NCBI GenBank assembly: GCA_014860005.1
Contig: JACZKP010000206.1
Location: forward strand, 34,647 to 98,646
Source of the DNA: Verrucomicrobiota bacterium
Lineage (GTDB): Bacteria; Verrucomicrobiota; Verrucomicrobiae; Limisphaerales; UBA11358
DNA length: 64,000 nucleotides
Direction: 5' to 3'
Below the pieces are notes generated by a model. That model did no database searches, was not told the origin of the DNA, and was given only the letters and a program-made list of their open reading frames with translations. The translations under genes were made by a program, and so were the position numbers. Every line of letters begins with the position of its first letter. Within the stretch, counting starts at the first letter, position 1. This document shows, one piece after another, positions 35,964 to 44,673 of this stretch.

Positions 35964-36265
35964 CAGGCTTCCTCGGAAGAATCCAACGTCGCCATCATTG
36001 TCTGCTCAAACACCTGCGCGAAATCGTCGGCGCCGGATTCGGGGGCCGGGGCAAAAAGCGTCCACGCACTCAACGCCATACTGATGGCCACACACGGTGC
36101 CGCTGCGCGCCAAAGTGACCGCGCCCATAAGTCGCCGGCATCCGCGACCGCCTCCGCCGGTAATCGCGCCATGATTCGTTTCTCAAACGCATACGGCACC
36201 CGGTCAGAGGGCGGCTGGGCGCGGGCGGCGGCGAGCAGTTTTTCTTGGAGTTGCTCCAGCTTCAT
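35960..36265 (-). CDS. Putative anti-sigma factor, small single-pass membrane protein
   Basis: The 101-residue protein (ATG 36265; a TTG at 36298 would add 11 residues) has a cytoplasmic helical N-terminus with EQLQEKLLAAARAQ and YAFEKRIMARLP. One membrane helix follows (AAAPCVAISMALSAWTLFA), then a short acidic periplasmic tail ending in DSSEEAW. It has no zinc-binding H-x-x-x-C-x-x-C motif. Position directly after the ECF sigma gene and the topology suggest an anti-sigma factor; this is inference. Its stop overlaps the start of the Spy-like gene (ATGA). Confidence 0.55.
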   Translation of the reverse strand: MKLEQLQEKLLAAARAQPPSDRVPYAFEKRIMARLPAEAVADAGDLWARSLWRAAAPCVAISMALSAWTLFAPAPESGADDFAQVFEQTMMATLDSSEEAW

Positions 36266-36306
36266 AAGATCAACGTTTAACTCAGACGCAACCGGCAAAT
36301 TCGCGG

Positions 36307-36882
36307 TTACAAATACTTGTCCCTGGCCAGGCGGGCGAGAATTTTTCGCATCTCCGCCCGGGCGCGAAAGGCGCGCACCTTGACCAGCGGTCCGGACCAG
36401 CCGGTCAATTCCGAGATTTCCTTCACCGAACGATCCTCGATTTCCAGCAGGGTGATCACCAGCCTTGCGGCCGGCGACATCTGCTCCAGCACGCGTTCGA
36501 TAAGCTGGCGGGCGGCGTCAGCGTGCTCGTCTGCGGATTCCGGCTGGGCGACAAACCGGTCCAACCAATCGGTTTCCGGCTCGGACAACTCGGAAAAAGT
36601 CGTTTCCCGGTTGCGCTGATGGCCGCGCAAGAAGTCATAACAGGTACGCACTGCCAGCCGCATCAGCCAGTGTTCAAACGGAGCGTCGCCGCGGAAGCTG
36701 CTCAGTTTGTTGAACGCCTTGAGCCAGACTTCCTGGACGATGTCTTCCACCTCGCTCTCGCGCCGCGCGTAACGGCGCGCGGTGGCAAAGACGCGCGGGG
36801 AAAACTTCTGGACCAACGGCTCGAAGCTGGCAGCGTCGCCTTGCAGTACCGCGGCGATCAACTCCGCTTCGGTCCGTTCCAT
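36307..36882 (-). CDS. ECF-type RNA polymerase sigma factor
   Basis: The 191-residue protein (start ATG 36882; the frame runs on upstream, overlapping the next gene) has region 2 (FEPLVQKFSPRVFATARRYA, VEDIVQEVWLKAFNKL, FEHWLMRLAVRTCYDFLRGH) and region 4 (LEQMSPAARLVITLLEIEDR, then VKEISELTGWSGPLVKVRAF). Region 4 departs a little from the usual K-x-R-L-H/R-R-A ending (VKVRAFRARAEMRKIL). Group 1 features are absent. Neighbours (anti-sigma-like and two Spy-like exported proteins) point to an envelope or metal stress regulon. Confidence 0.9.
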   Translation of the reverse strand: MERTEAELIAAVLQGDAASFEPLVQKFSPRVFATARRYARRESEVEDIVQEVWLKAFNKLSSFRGDAPFEHWLMRLAVRTCYDFLRGHQRNRETTFSELSEPETDWLDRFVAQPESADEHADAARQLIERVLEQMSPAARLVITLLEIEDRSVKEISELTGWSGPLVKVRAFRARAEMRKILARLARDKYL

Positions 36883-36977
36883 TGGCGCGACTATGCCAAA
36901 CGAAGGCTTGCGGACAAAGTTAAAAGCCACCGCTGATTCGGCAACGGTGGCATTGGTCAACTCGCAGACTCCACCCC

Positions 36978-37805
36978 TCATGGCCGCGGCCGCCCAGGTG
37001 GGGGCAAATCATGCTCGTCGCGCGGCTCGCGGATTGGACGGTCTCCCGGTCGCGGCCCGTCGCGCCGCAGTTCCTCTCGCCGTTGATCACGTCTTAACTC
37101 CGGACGCGCTTCGCCCGTTGCCATGGGTGGCGGGTTCTTGATTCGTTCCATTTGCTCGGCGGAGAGCGGCGGTTTCACTCGGGACAAGGCCCGGCCGCGA
37201 AGCACCGCCAGTTCGCCTTCGAGTCGTCCTGCCTCCAAGGCCGCCCGGCGCACCGCATCCTCTTCAAACCTTGGCGACAAGCTCGCGTGCATCAACTCCC
37301 GGCGCGCCTCGCGGAGTCTTTGCTCCAGTTCCTGGGTTCGTTCACGCTGATCCAGCATCATCTCGCGCAGCGAAGCGCGCTGGTCCGCAGTCAAGACGCG
37401 TTCAAACTGGGGCGCGAACCGGCCTGGTTGAATTCCTGGAGTCGCCCCTGCCGGCGGCCGATCCATTCGCGAAAGGTCACGCGGCATCTCGCGTGTTGAT
37501 TCGCGCGGCGGTTGGCGCGGCGGTTGGCGGCGTTCCGGCTGGTCACGCGCACGCAGTTCGTCGAGGTTACTGAAGGCATTTTCCATGCGGGTCAAACGCC
37601 TCTGTTCTTCCGGGGTAAGGGTGCCAGCGGTTTGTTTTTGGCGAAGCTCCTCCATCATTTCCTGGAATCTTTCCCAACGTTGTTCCGCGACCGGAGGAAC
37701 ACCGCGATCCGGGGGCGAGTCCGCTTGGTTTGCACGCAAGTACGATGGGCCGCCGGTCAGAACCAAGAGTGCCACCGAGCACCAAAGCAAGGAATGAGTT
37801 TTCAT
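36978..37805 (-). CDS. Exported Spy/CpxP-like helical protein with Pro/Arg-rich linkers
   Basis: The 275-residue protein has a signal peptide (about 1-25). Its helical segments carry L-T-P/L-T-A-x-Q motifs: AGTLTPEEQRRLTRMENAF (about 60-78), RVLTADQRASLREMMLDQRE (about 135-154) and PPLSAEQMERIKNPP (about 213-227). They are separated by Pro/Arg-rich low-complexity stretches, and a long highly basic tail rich in R-R-D-x-R-P ends the protein. The repeated L-[ST]-x-[DE]-Q pattern resembles the Spy/CpxP family. It is the first gene of the unit that continues with the ECF sigma factor, so sigma-dependent autoregulation is plausible. Confidence 0.6.
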   Translation of the reverse strand: MKTHSLLWCSVALLVLTGGPSYLRANQADSPPDRGVPPVAEQRWERFQEMMEELRQKQTAGTLTPEEQRRLTRMENAFSNLDELRARDQPERRQPPRQPPRESTREMPRDLSRMDRPPAGATPGIQPGRFAPQFERVLTADQRASLREMMLDQRERTQELEQRLREARRELMHASLSPRFEEDAVRRAALEAGRLEGELAVLRGRALSRVKPPLSAEQMERIKNPPPMATGEARPELRRDQRREELRRDGPRPGDRPIREPRDEHDLPPPGRPRP

Positions 37806-37927
37806 AGATATCCAATGATTGGGAACGTCAACAAGCTGACGCTCACATCTGGGAAAGACGGCGAAGGCATGGACGTGGTTACACCTTGATTGAGATGCGA
37901 AACCACCGACCGGCAGTCAGGCCGTGT

Positions 37928-38179
37928 TCAGCGGGTGATGCCCACGGCCTTCTCGAAATCGGCGGAGAATCTGGCCAGGGCCGTACTGATTTTGGGCGGT
38001 TGCTCGGAGAGCGTGCCGGCCATGCGCTCCAGAGTCTGGGGCTTGTGCTTGATGAGTTCCGTGGCCGCAAGGATCAGGGACAGATTATTGTTGATGTCGT
38101 GTCGCAGATTGGAGAGGTGTTCGTTAAGCTTCTCAATCTGCTCGACCGTCAAGGTCACAGGCTGGCTCGGCAACGTCAT
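37928..38179 (-). CDS. Small stand-alone histidine-kinase-like H-box protein
   Basis: The 83-residue protein is predicted to be two helices. The first contains LSNLRHDINNNLSLILAATE, which matches the phosphoacceptor H-box of histidine kinases (His followed by D-I-N-N and a hydrophobic helix). The second helix (LERMAGTLSEQPPKISTALARF) would complete a DHp hairpin. There is no ATPase domain, no receiver domain and no membrane segment. It could be a phosphotransfer or dimerisation element served by a distant kinase, or a degenerate kinase. It lies between the stress module and the DUF1501 gene, same strand. Confidence 0.5.
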   Translation of the reverse strand: MTLPSQPVTLTVEQIEKLNEHLSNLRHDINNNLSLILAATELIKHKPQTLERMAGTLSEQPPKISTALARFSADFEKAVGITR

Positions 38180-38225
38180 GTCTCAGAATGGGCGGAAGCC
38201 GGGCGTGAATCAAGCCGCTTCCCGT

Positions 38226-39728
38226 TCAGCCTTGACTGAAGAGTTCGCGGATCACTTTCCCTTCGCCGTCGCGCGTGACATAGAACGGTCGTTTCTCGAT
38301 CTCGTAGGCCAGTTTCGGGGAAATCCCCAACGCGTGAAAGATGCTGGCATGCAAGTCCTCGATGATCACCCGATCTCTGAGGGTCTTGCAGGGGCGTTCC
38401 TCAGCCGTCAGTCCGTGCAGGTAACCGCGCCTCATGCCGCCACCGAAGAGCAGCACACAACCCGCGTCGGTGAAGTGCCGGTGCATGCCGTAGTGTTTGG
38501 GGTCTTCGACCCGGTCGGGCACTTCCACTTGGTCCTTGATCCGTTTGTCCGGCTTGCCTTCGATCATGGCGTCGCGGCTGAACTCGCTGGCCAGCACAAT
38601 CAGCGTGCGATTCAACAGCCCGCGCGCCTCCAGATCGAGCACCAGTTGTGATAGTGGCGAGTCAATCTGTTGTTTCATAGCCGCGATGCGCGTGTGGCCG
38701 TTCTCGTGCGTGTCCCAGTTCAGGAAGGGAATGTATTCGGTGCTGACCTCGATGAAGCGCGCACCGACCTCGGCCAGTCGTCGCGCCAGGAGACAGCCCA
38801 AGCCAAAGCGCCCGACCATTTGCTCCTCGTATTTGGCGCCGAACCGGTCCTGCTTGGCGTCGAAACGCCGGCCCGGTTCGTAGCCGGGGACGTATTTGCG
38901 GATGCTTTCAAGCGGTTCAAGCGCGAGATCGAAAGCCTTGGCTGCCGGCGAACTCAGCAGGCGATGCGCGTTGTCCAGCGAACGCAGCAGGGAATCCTTC
39001 TGGTAATCACTACCAGCTTCACCAATGGGGCTGGCGGCAAGCAGGCGTTTGTAAAACTTGTTGCGGTCCTCAAACCGGCCTGGGGTCATGCCGCCCGGGG
39101 GGCGCACCGTTTCCGCGGCCTGATCGGGAAACGGGATATTGAACGGTCCGTACTCGCTGCCCAAAAAGCCGGCCGTGGTGAAGGCTTTCAATTCTTCGCC
39201 TTCGCCGACATCAAACCGTTGACCGATGTTGATGAACGCGGGCACGGCTGGATTCAACGGACCGAGCGTCCGCGCAATGATGGCGCCGATATGCGGCGCG
39301 GCGACGGTCTGCGGCGGCGCATAACCCGTGTGCCATTGATACTGATGCCGCGAGTGAAGAATGAAACCCAGATCGCCCGCCGTGTAAGTGCGAATGAGCG
39401 TGCCGCGGTCCATCACCTGGCCGGTCTTTTCCAATCCCTGGGAAAACTTGATAGGATCCACCGCGGTATCAATGCTGGGAAACGTGCTCAGGAACGAATC
39501 CGGTGCCATGCCTTTGGTGAAAGGCGTGTAGCGTTTGGGATCGAACGTTTCCGTGTGCGCCATGCCGCCGCCCATCCAGAGCACGATCACCGTGTCCGCG
39601 CTGGCTTTGATCTTCTCCACTTCGTCGGCGAAAACGGCGCGCGGGAAACCGGCCGCCAGGGCCGAGAGGGTGGCCGCGCTGGCGGTCTTCAGGAAGTCGC
39701 GGCGGGACCAGGGTGAAATTGATTTCAT
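38226..39728 (-). CDS. Tat-exported DUF1501 (sulfatase-like) protein
   Basis: The 500-residue protein has a twin-arginine signal (SRRDFLKTASAATLSALAAG, about 8-27) and the DUF1501 body: VIVLWMGGGMAHTETFDPK, an IRTYTAGDLGFILHSRHQYQ-type block, GARFIEVSTEYIPFLNWDTH, and the late LASEFSRDAMIEG and HYGMHRHFTDAGCVLLFGGG segments. These carry metal-ligand-like Asp/His residues of the alkaline-phosphatase superfamily. Such proteins nearly always pair with a PSD1-type cytochrome protein in Planctomycetes and Verrucomicrobia, as here (next gene upstream, 10 bases away). The substrate is unknown; polysaccharide processing is often proposed. Confidence 0.92.
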   Translation of the reverse strand: MKSISPWSRRDFLKTASAATLSALAAGFPRAVFADEVEKIKASADTVIVLWMGGGMAHTETFDPKRYTPFTKGMAPDSFLSTFPSIDTAVDPIKFSQGLEKTGQVMDRGTLIRTYTAGDLGFILHSRHQYQWHTGYAPPQTVAAPHIGAIIARTLGPLNPAVPAFINIGQRFDVGEGEELKAFTTAGFLGSEYGPFNIPFPDQAAETVRPPGGMTPGRFEDRNKFYKRLLAASPIGEAGSDYQKDSLLRSLDNAHRLLSSPAAKAFDLALEPLESIRKYVPGYEPGRRFDAKQDRFGAKYEEQMVGRFGLGCLLARRLAEVGARFIEVSTEYIPFLNWDTHENGHTRIAAMKQQIDSPLSQLVLDLEARGLLNRTLIVLASEFSRDAMIEGKPDKRIKDQVEVPDRVEDPKHYGMHRHFTDAGCVLLFGGGMRRGYLHGLTAEERPCKTLRDRVIIEDLHASIFHALGISPKLAYEIEKRPFYVTRDGEGKVIRELFSQG

Positions 39729-39738
39729 ATCGTCCTCC

Positions 39739-41682
39739 TCAATAAATCAGTTGAAACTCCGGCAACATTGTCAGCGCCCACAGCAAATCCTCTACGCCGG
39801 CCTTCTGCGCCGGTTGACCAAGAATTTCCTCCGCCGTGCCGATTTCCTTCGCGGTTGGTTTTCGGCTCAAGGCTTTTTGGTAAAGGGCTTCGGCCAGCGT
39901 GCGGCTTGAGTCGCCGTTTCGCGCGGTCAGGAACTTCTCCGCGCCGCTTTGCAGGATACTGGCGAGTTCGGCGCCATTGGTCAGTTCCAAAGCCTGCAAC
40001 GTGGTGGCAGCGGAAGCCCGCACCGTGATGACTTGTTCGCGATTCGGGCGGCCCAGCGCGACCTGCAATTCATCGGCGGGCACGAGCGCGGCGCGCACCA
40101 CGGCAAACCGGTTCGTCACGCCGTCGGCGTGGATGATTCGAGGAGCGGGTTTTGCATACCAGACACCCGTCAACTCCCCGATCGCATCCCGGAATTGCTC
40201 CGCCGACATCCGGCGCACCTGCGGCCCGCGGAAAACGAAATCGTCGTGCGCCAGTTCTTCCGCCGGCACAGCGGGCAACTGGTAGGCGCGCGCGGTGAGC
40301 ATCAGTTCAATCAGCTTCTTCGCATCGTAACCTTGATCGGCAAATTCTTCCGCCAGCCAGTCCAGCAAGTCCACGTTCCACGCCGGATTCTCCATTTCGT
40401 CCACGGGCTCAATCAGGCCGCGGCCAAAAAACTTCTGCCAGAGGCGGTTCACGAATGTGCGCGTGAGCCGGCCATCCTGGCGTTGCGTGATCAATTTGGC
40501 CAGTTGCTCCAGCCGCTCGGCCTTGGCCGCCTTAGGGTCAATGTCGCCGAGTTGCGGATAGATGAACCGCAACGGCGCGACGATGCCGGTCGGCTTGTCG
40601 CAATGCACCATTTCCAACGGTTCTTCGCTGTAAATGCCGGCCAGCCCATAAGCCTCGGCCAGCGTCCAATCGTTGATGAAGCTGTCGTGACAGGAGGCGC
40701 ACTTGAGGTTCACACCCATGAAAACCTGTGAAATGTTTTGCGCGGCCTGCATCTGCGGCGTCTGACTGGCATTGACCACGCCGCGCCACACAATGCCCTT
40801 GGTGAAGCCTTCGGATTCGGGCTTGGGATTGATCAATTCCGCCACGAAGCGGTCATAGGGCAGGTTGTTCTCCAGCGCCGCGTAAAGCCATTGCGTGATT
40901 TGTTTGCGTCCGCCGTCAATGTAACCGGTGCCGCGATAATCGTTCCGCAGCATGTCGTTCCAAAACGTGATCCAGTGCAGGGCGTAGTTCTCCTTGTCCG
41001 CCAGCAGACGGCGGACGAGTTGCGCGCGTTTGTCCTGGCTCCGGTCGGCCATGAATCGCTGCAACTCCTCGGGTGGCGGCAGCAGGCCAATTACGTCAAG
41101 GTACACGCGGCGGGCGAACACCCGGTCCTCCACCGGCTTGGGCGATTTGATCTTGTGCTCGGCAAAATAGGAATCCACGAAGCGATCAACGGGGTTGGCG
41201 CTCTGGTCGGTGGCGCGTGGAAGTTCAGGCCGCCGTGCCAACAGATTGATCGGTTCGAGCCTGCCGAAACTCACGCCCGCATCCCACGGCGCACCCTGAT
41301 CAATCCAGCCGCGCAGCAGGCCGACCTGTTCGCGGGTGAGCTTGGTGCCTTTTTGCGGCATCACACTGTCGGGATCGAAACCCATGACCAGTTCGATCAA
41401 ATAACTCTCGGTACTCTTCCCCAGAACAATGGCCGGCCCGGAGTCGCCCCCTTCGAGCAAGGTCTCGCGTGAATCCATGCGAAAGCTTCCCTTGCTCTTG
41501 CCCCGTCCGTGACAACTGATACAGCGGGCCTCGAAAATGGGTTTGATTTCCTCGGTAAAATTGACCGGATGCGGGACAGGCGGCGGCATTTGGTTCACCT
41601 GTTCCGGAGTGAGGCCGGCAATGCCCGGGGCCATGCTGGCCACCAGCAAGCCGATAATGAGTTGGGACAACTTGGGATTCAT
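39739..41682 (-). CDS. PSD1 / DUF1549-DUF1553 exported c-type cytochrome protein
   Basis: The 647-residue protein (ATG 41682, with a signal peptide at about 1-23) has an N-terminal planctomycete cytochrome-C-like domain with one haem motif CISCH at about 59-63. A second C-x-x-C-H motif occurs later (CASCHD). The DUF1549 region starts near VDRFVDSYFAEHKIKSPKP, followed by DUF1553 with RTFVNRLWQKFFGRGLIEPV and MSAEQFRDAIGELTG. The ending FLTARNGDSSRTLAEALYQ matches the family. The upstream open frame to 41772 lacks signal-like character. The gene is the first of the pair with DUF1501; the two are thought to act together in the periplasm. Confidence 0.92.
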   Translation of the reverse strand: MNPKLSQLIIGLLVASMAPGIAGLTPEQVNQMPPPVPHPVNFTEEIKPIFEARCISCHGRGKSKGSFRMDSRETLLEGGDSGPAIVLGKSTESYLIELVMGFDPDSVMPQKGTKLTREQVGLLRGWIDQGAPWDAGVSFGRLEPINLLARRPELPRATDQSANPVDRFVDSYFAEHKIKSPKPVEDRVFARRVYLDVIGLLPPPEELQRFMADRSQDKRAQLVRRLLADKENYALHWITFWNDMLRNDYRGTGYIDGGRKQITQWLYAALENNLPYDRFVAELINPKPESEGFTKGIVWRGVVNASQTPQMQAAQNISQVFMGVNLKCASCHDSFINDWTLAEAYGLAGIYSEEPLEMVHCDKPTGIVAPLRFIYPQLGDIDPKAAKAERLEQLAKLITQRQDGRLTRTFVNRLWQKFFGRGLIEPVDEMENPAWNVDLLDWLAEEFADQGYDAKKLIELMLTARAYQLPAVPAEELAHDDFVFRGPQVRRMSAEQFRDAIGELTGVWYAKPAPRIIHADGVTNRFAVVRAALVPADELQVALGRPNREQVITVRASAATTLQALELTNGAELASILQSGAEKFLTARNGDSSRTLAEALYQKALSRKPTAKEIGTAEEILGQPAQKAGVEDLLWALTMLPEFQLIY

Positions 41683-41798
41683 GCTTTTCAAAGTGTAACG
41701 AGCCCGGGTAACAGAGTCAAAAACCACAATTGCTGCCTGCTGATAAACCTGCACGACCGAATACCGGGGCATTGTGTGGATTCAGCACCAGCAAAAAA

Positions 41799-42611
41799 TC
41801 ACAGGTTCGTGGTGATGTTTGAGGGCCGGTAGAAGAGGGTCCAACTTCCCGTGCCGGAGCCCATGTCAATCGTGGCGCGGGCGTTGTTGAGATCGAATCT
41901 GTGCCATTCGCCGTGGCCGTCCTCGAAGATGAAATTGCCACCTTCCGGCACACCGCCGGTTTTTCGATGGCTCGCCGTCATGTAATTCCGCCCGTTGTAA
42001 AATGTGGACCACGCCATCCCCGCGCCGCGGTTGGCCATCAGCGACCAGGACCCGACGGCCTGCAAGCGATCACTCATGATCGGCGCGTGCCGTTGTCGTC
42101 CGCCCAGTTTCTTCTTGAAATGCCATTCTCCGAGCCCGGCGGAATTGTAGGGCCAGGTGTTGCCGGCGTTGATTTCCCGGCCCGGTAGATAGAAGTAGCC
42201 GAGCAACTGTTGCGAATTGTCCGTGACAATGCTGGTTTCGGCGATGCGATGCCAGTCATCAGTCGGGCAATACAGCACGTCGTTGCGGGTGCGCTCGTTT
42301 ACCGTCGTGCCACGGCGATTGGGGTAGAGATAGGACTTGTAAAAATCATTCATCACGGGCGACATCCAACTCAGATCGCGCCCGCCACGGTTGTCCGGAA
42401 AGGAGTCGGCATGGTCGGCGGCATACGCGTTCACGGCCACGCCCCATTGCTTAAGGTTGTTCAAGCATTGAACGCGAATCGCGCGGGACTTGGCCTTGGA
42501 CAGCGCCGGCAAGAGCATCGCGGCGAGAATGGCGATGATGGCAATGACCACGAGCAGTTCGATCAGGGTAAAGGCTCTCCGCAGAGGGATTGATCCGAGG
42601 GTGGCATTCAT
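41799..42611 (-). CDS. Prepilin-type N-terminal cleavage protein (H-X9-DG family pseudopilin)
   Basis: The 270-residue protein has a class III signal: [20 protein letters not shown] (residues 11-30), with the prepilin peptidase site before Phe. The usual helix extension [20 protein letters not shown] follows, then a beta-rich body with a [17 protein letters not shown] end segment, the H-x-n-D-G pattern of the family. These proteins are abundant in Verrucomicrobia and Planctomycetes and are thought to be processed by the type II secretion apparatus; the ATPase at 7.4 kb may serve that machine. The function of the individual member is unknown. Confidence 0.9.
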   Translation of the reverse strand: MNATLGSIPLRRAFTLIELLVVIAIIAILAAMLLPALSKAKSRAIRVQCLNNLKQWGVAVNAYAADHADSFPDNRGGRDLSWMSPVMNDFYKSYLYPNRRGTTVNERTRNDVLYCPTDDWHRIAETSIVTDNSQQLLGYFYLPGREINAGNTWPYNSAGLGEWHFKKKLGGRQRHAPIMSDRLQAVGSWSLMANRGAGMAWSTFYNGRNYMTASHRKTGGVPEGGNFIFEDGHGEWHRFDLNNARATIDMGSGTGSWTLFYRPSNITTNL

Positions 42612-43138
42612 GGGTCGAAACTATTTCCGCCGCCGCAGGATTGCAACTCTGATCACACAGCATATCGCTGGCGAGAACGACCCTCTGGTCAGATTTGCGC
42701 GGCAGGCGCACACCATCAAAGGCCTGCGGACCTTGAACCAATGCAGCGAGGGCAGACCATGGGAATACGGGAATGGCGGCACCGTTTATCCTTCCAAGCT
42801 GGGGGCAACCGTGGTGACGCTGATCCATCCCGGAGCACCCCGATTTCCGGCGTCGACTCCGGCCCTGATTGTGAAGTTCTTCAAGGGTAGTTCGTTGCCT
42901 TGATTCAACTCATCGAGCGAGCCTCACTCCCTTTGCAGGGGGACACTGGCTCCTCCCGCGCGGATGGTTGGCGGCAAACCAAAAAACTTCCTGCAAAGCT
43001 GTCCAGCCGGGGCCGGGTTCACTGTCAAAACTCAGGACTCGGCGCCAAAGAAACACCCGACTTTGCGGCGTTGAGGCGCAAAATATCGTGGTATTGAGCG
43101 TGCGACCCTCTGGCCCGGTCTTTGCTAACTGATTTCGC
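42612..43138. other. Intergenic region with no convincing gene
   Basis: No frame shows a recognisable protein. The longer open frames here are extensions or shadows of the pseudopilin gene and of the microprotein locus. No strong hairpin or tRNA-like cloverleaf was seen. Confidence 0.4.
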
Positions 43139-43306
43139 ATGAACTCGCTCGCTTTTAGAGTCAACCGGAAGAACGGCGATTACGTCAAACCCTCCATCGT
43201 CCCGGCCAGTCCCGCCGAGGAATCGCGTTTTAGCGCGGTGGATGGCGCCATCACCACCTTTTTCCTGCTCTGCGTCAGCGGATTGATTTACATGCTGCTC
43301 AGTTAG
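43139..43306 (+). CDS. 55-residue single-pass membrane microprotein
   Basis: An ATG at 43139 opens a 55-codon frame ending with TAG at 43304-43306. The N-terminal 36 residues are polar and basic (FRVNRKNGDYVKPS, then SPAEESRFSAVDGAI). The C-terminus is a membrane helix (TTFFLLCVSGLIYMLL). Clear amphipathic organisation and a clean tail-anchor topology support a real gene. It is convergent with the second MCE operon, 22 bases from the end of its last gene. The function is unknown. Confidence 0.5.
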   Translation: MNSLAFRVNRKNGDYVKPSIVPASPAEESRFSAVDGAITTFFLLCVSGLIYMLLS

Positions 43307-43328
43307 CCGGAGCCGCCGACGCCAGACT

Positions 43329-44606
43329 TCACCGCGGGAATTGCTCCCGCCCCTTGGGGGTTGAATGTCCGGGCGAAACCGGCGGCGCGTTCGTGCTCTG
43401 GCCACGAAACGCGGAGCGTAACAGCCAGTGACCTTTCAATCCCTCCACCAGATCATTTGCATCCACGACGGCTTTTGAGATGGTTTCCAAGATGTTGGTG
43501 TTGGCCTGAACCTGGGCATTCAGACTGCCGGTAATCTCCGCCAGATTGTCGAGCGAGCGGGCGAGGCTTTCCACCAACACGGTCAGGTTCGTATCTGCAT
43601 GCACGATGGCCGTATTCACGCTTCCCAATGTTGTCCCCACCTGCCGTTGCGTGTCCGCCCCCAGCAGCCAGACGCCGAGGGAGCCTGGCTCGCGGAGTTG
43701 GGCGCTGATCTGCGAAAGGTTCGTTGCCGCTGGACGCGCTTCAGTCGCGAGCATGTTCAAATTGGAAGTCAGGGTTACGGTGTTGACCAATACGCCGGCA
43801 ATTTCGTTGGTCAAAGCAAAGAAGCCCGGCAGGGCTTGTTCGACCTGGCTCACGAGTTTCTCGAGGCGCTCGGTCACGGCCGGCGATTCATCGGCCCGCA
43901 ACCAGTAGGGTTTGTTCGTGCGCGTGTAAAACTCGTAGCGTGCTTCCCGGTCGTGCCAGATGCCCGTCATAAACTTGCGTTCCTCACGCGAGTCGAACGC
44001 CCGCAGCCGGGTTCTGCCCAAGGCCCGCAGCCGCGCAAGATTGGTCCTGACGAGAGGCGTCATGGCGGCCATGACCAGTTCCTCATCTGCGAGATAAACA
44101 TCTTCGGCCAGCTTCCACTGCTCCCCTTGCGGGAGGTTTTCGGCTTCCTCCAGCGTGAATTCCTGCAGCGGATTAAAAATGTAAATGGGACAGCCATCCG
44201 TGCCCTTGGTGACTTCCAGCACCCGCTTGCCCAACAAGTCCGCCGTGGTCACACGCGCCCGCGAACCGACCGTCCAGAGGTATCCGTAATTCGGCTCTCG
44301 AATCTCGAATTCGACATAAACGTTGTAAAACTCCCACGGGGGCATCGGTTCTATGCTCGTGATTTGTCCCACCTCAAATCCCATCAGCATGATCGGGTCT
44401 CCGACCCGCAGCCCCGTGGCGCGATCCACCAGCGTAAAGAACGGCGCTCGCGTCTTGAACCAGCCTTTGCGCTGGGCGGTCGTGTAAACGTAATAGGCAA
44501 AGCCGAACACCAGCAGTGCGGTGGCCAGGGTCACAAACCACCCCACCGCACGTTCCATGCGGCTGAGCCGGGTGCGCAGTTGCGGCGTTAAATCCTGTAA
44601 AGCCAT
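43329..44606 (-). CDS. MlaD/MCE family protein of the second MCE operon
   Basis: The 425-residue protein has one membrane anchor (FVTLATALLVFGFAYYVYTT, about 24-43) and an MCE domain (about 55-140: APFFTLVDRATGLRVGDPIM, FEVGQITSIEP, ADLLGKRVLEVTKG). A long, mostly helical C-terminal region (LEKLVSQVEQALPGFFALTN, and LVESLARSLDNLAEITGSLN near 355) follows. It is longer than the MlaD at 18.8 kb and lacks its G-x-G-T-V-G-K-L repeats. It follows the ABC ATPase gene by 67 bases; the operon order is permease, ATPase, MCE. Confidence 0.85.
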   Translation of the reverse strand: MALQDLTPQLRTRLSRMERAVGWFVTLATALLVFGFAYYVYTTAQRKGWFKTRAPFFTLVDRATGLRVGDPIMLMGFEVGQITSIEPMPPWEFYNVYVEFEIREPNYGYLWTVGSRARVTTADLLGKRVLEVTKGTDGCPIYIFNPLQEFTLEEAENLPQGEQWKLAEDVYLADEELVMAAMTPLVRTNLARLRALGRTRLRAFDSREERKFMTGIWHDREARYEFYTRTNKPYWLRADESPAVTERLEKLVSQVEQALPGFFALTNEIAGVLVNTVTLTSNLNMLATEARPAATNLSQISAQLREPGSLGVWLLGADTQRQVGTTLGSVNTAIVHADTNLTVLVESLARSLDNLAEITGSLNAQVQANTNILETISKAVVDANDLVEGLKGHWLLRSAFRGQSTNAPPVSPGHSTPKGREQFPR

Positions 44607-44673
44607 GACCGTGGTGTGTCCGTGGTTTGCCTCATCACATTGCTGCCAACAGTTTCAAAATTCAGACCCCGGG

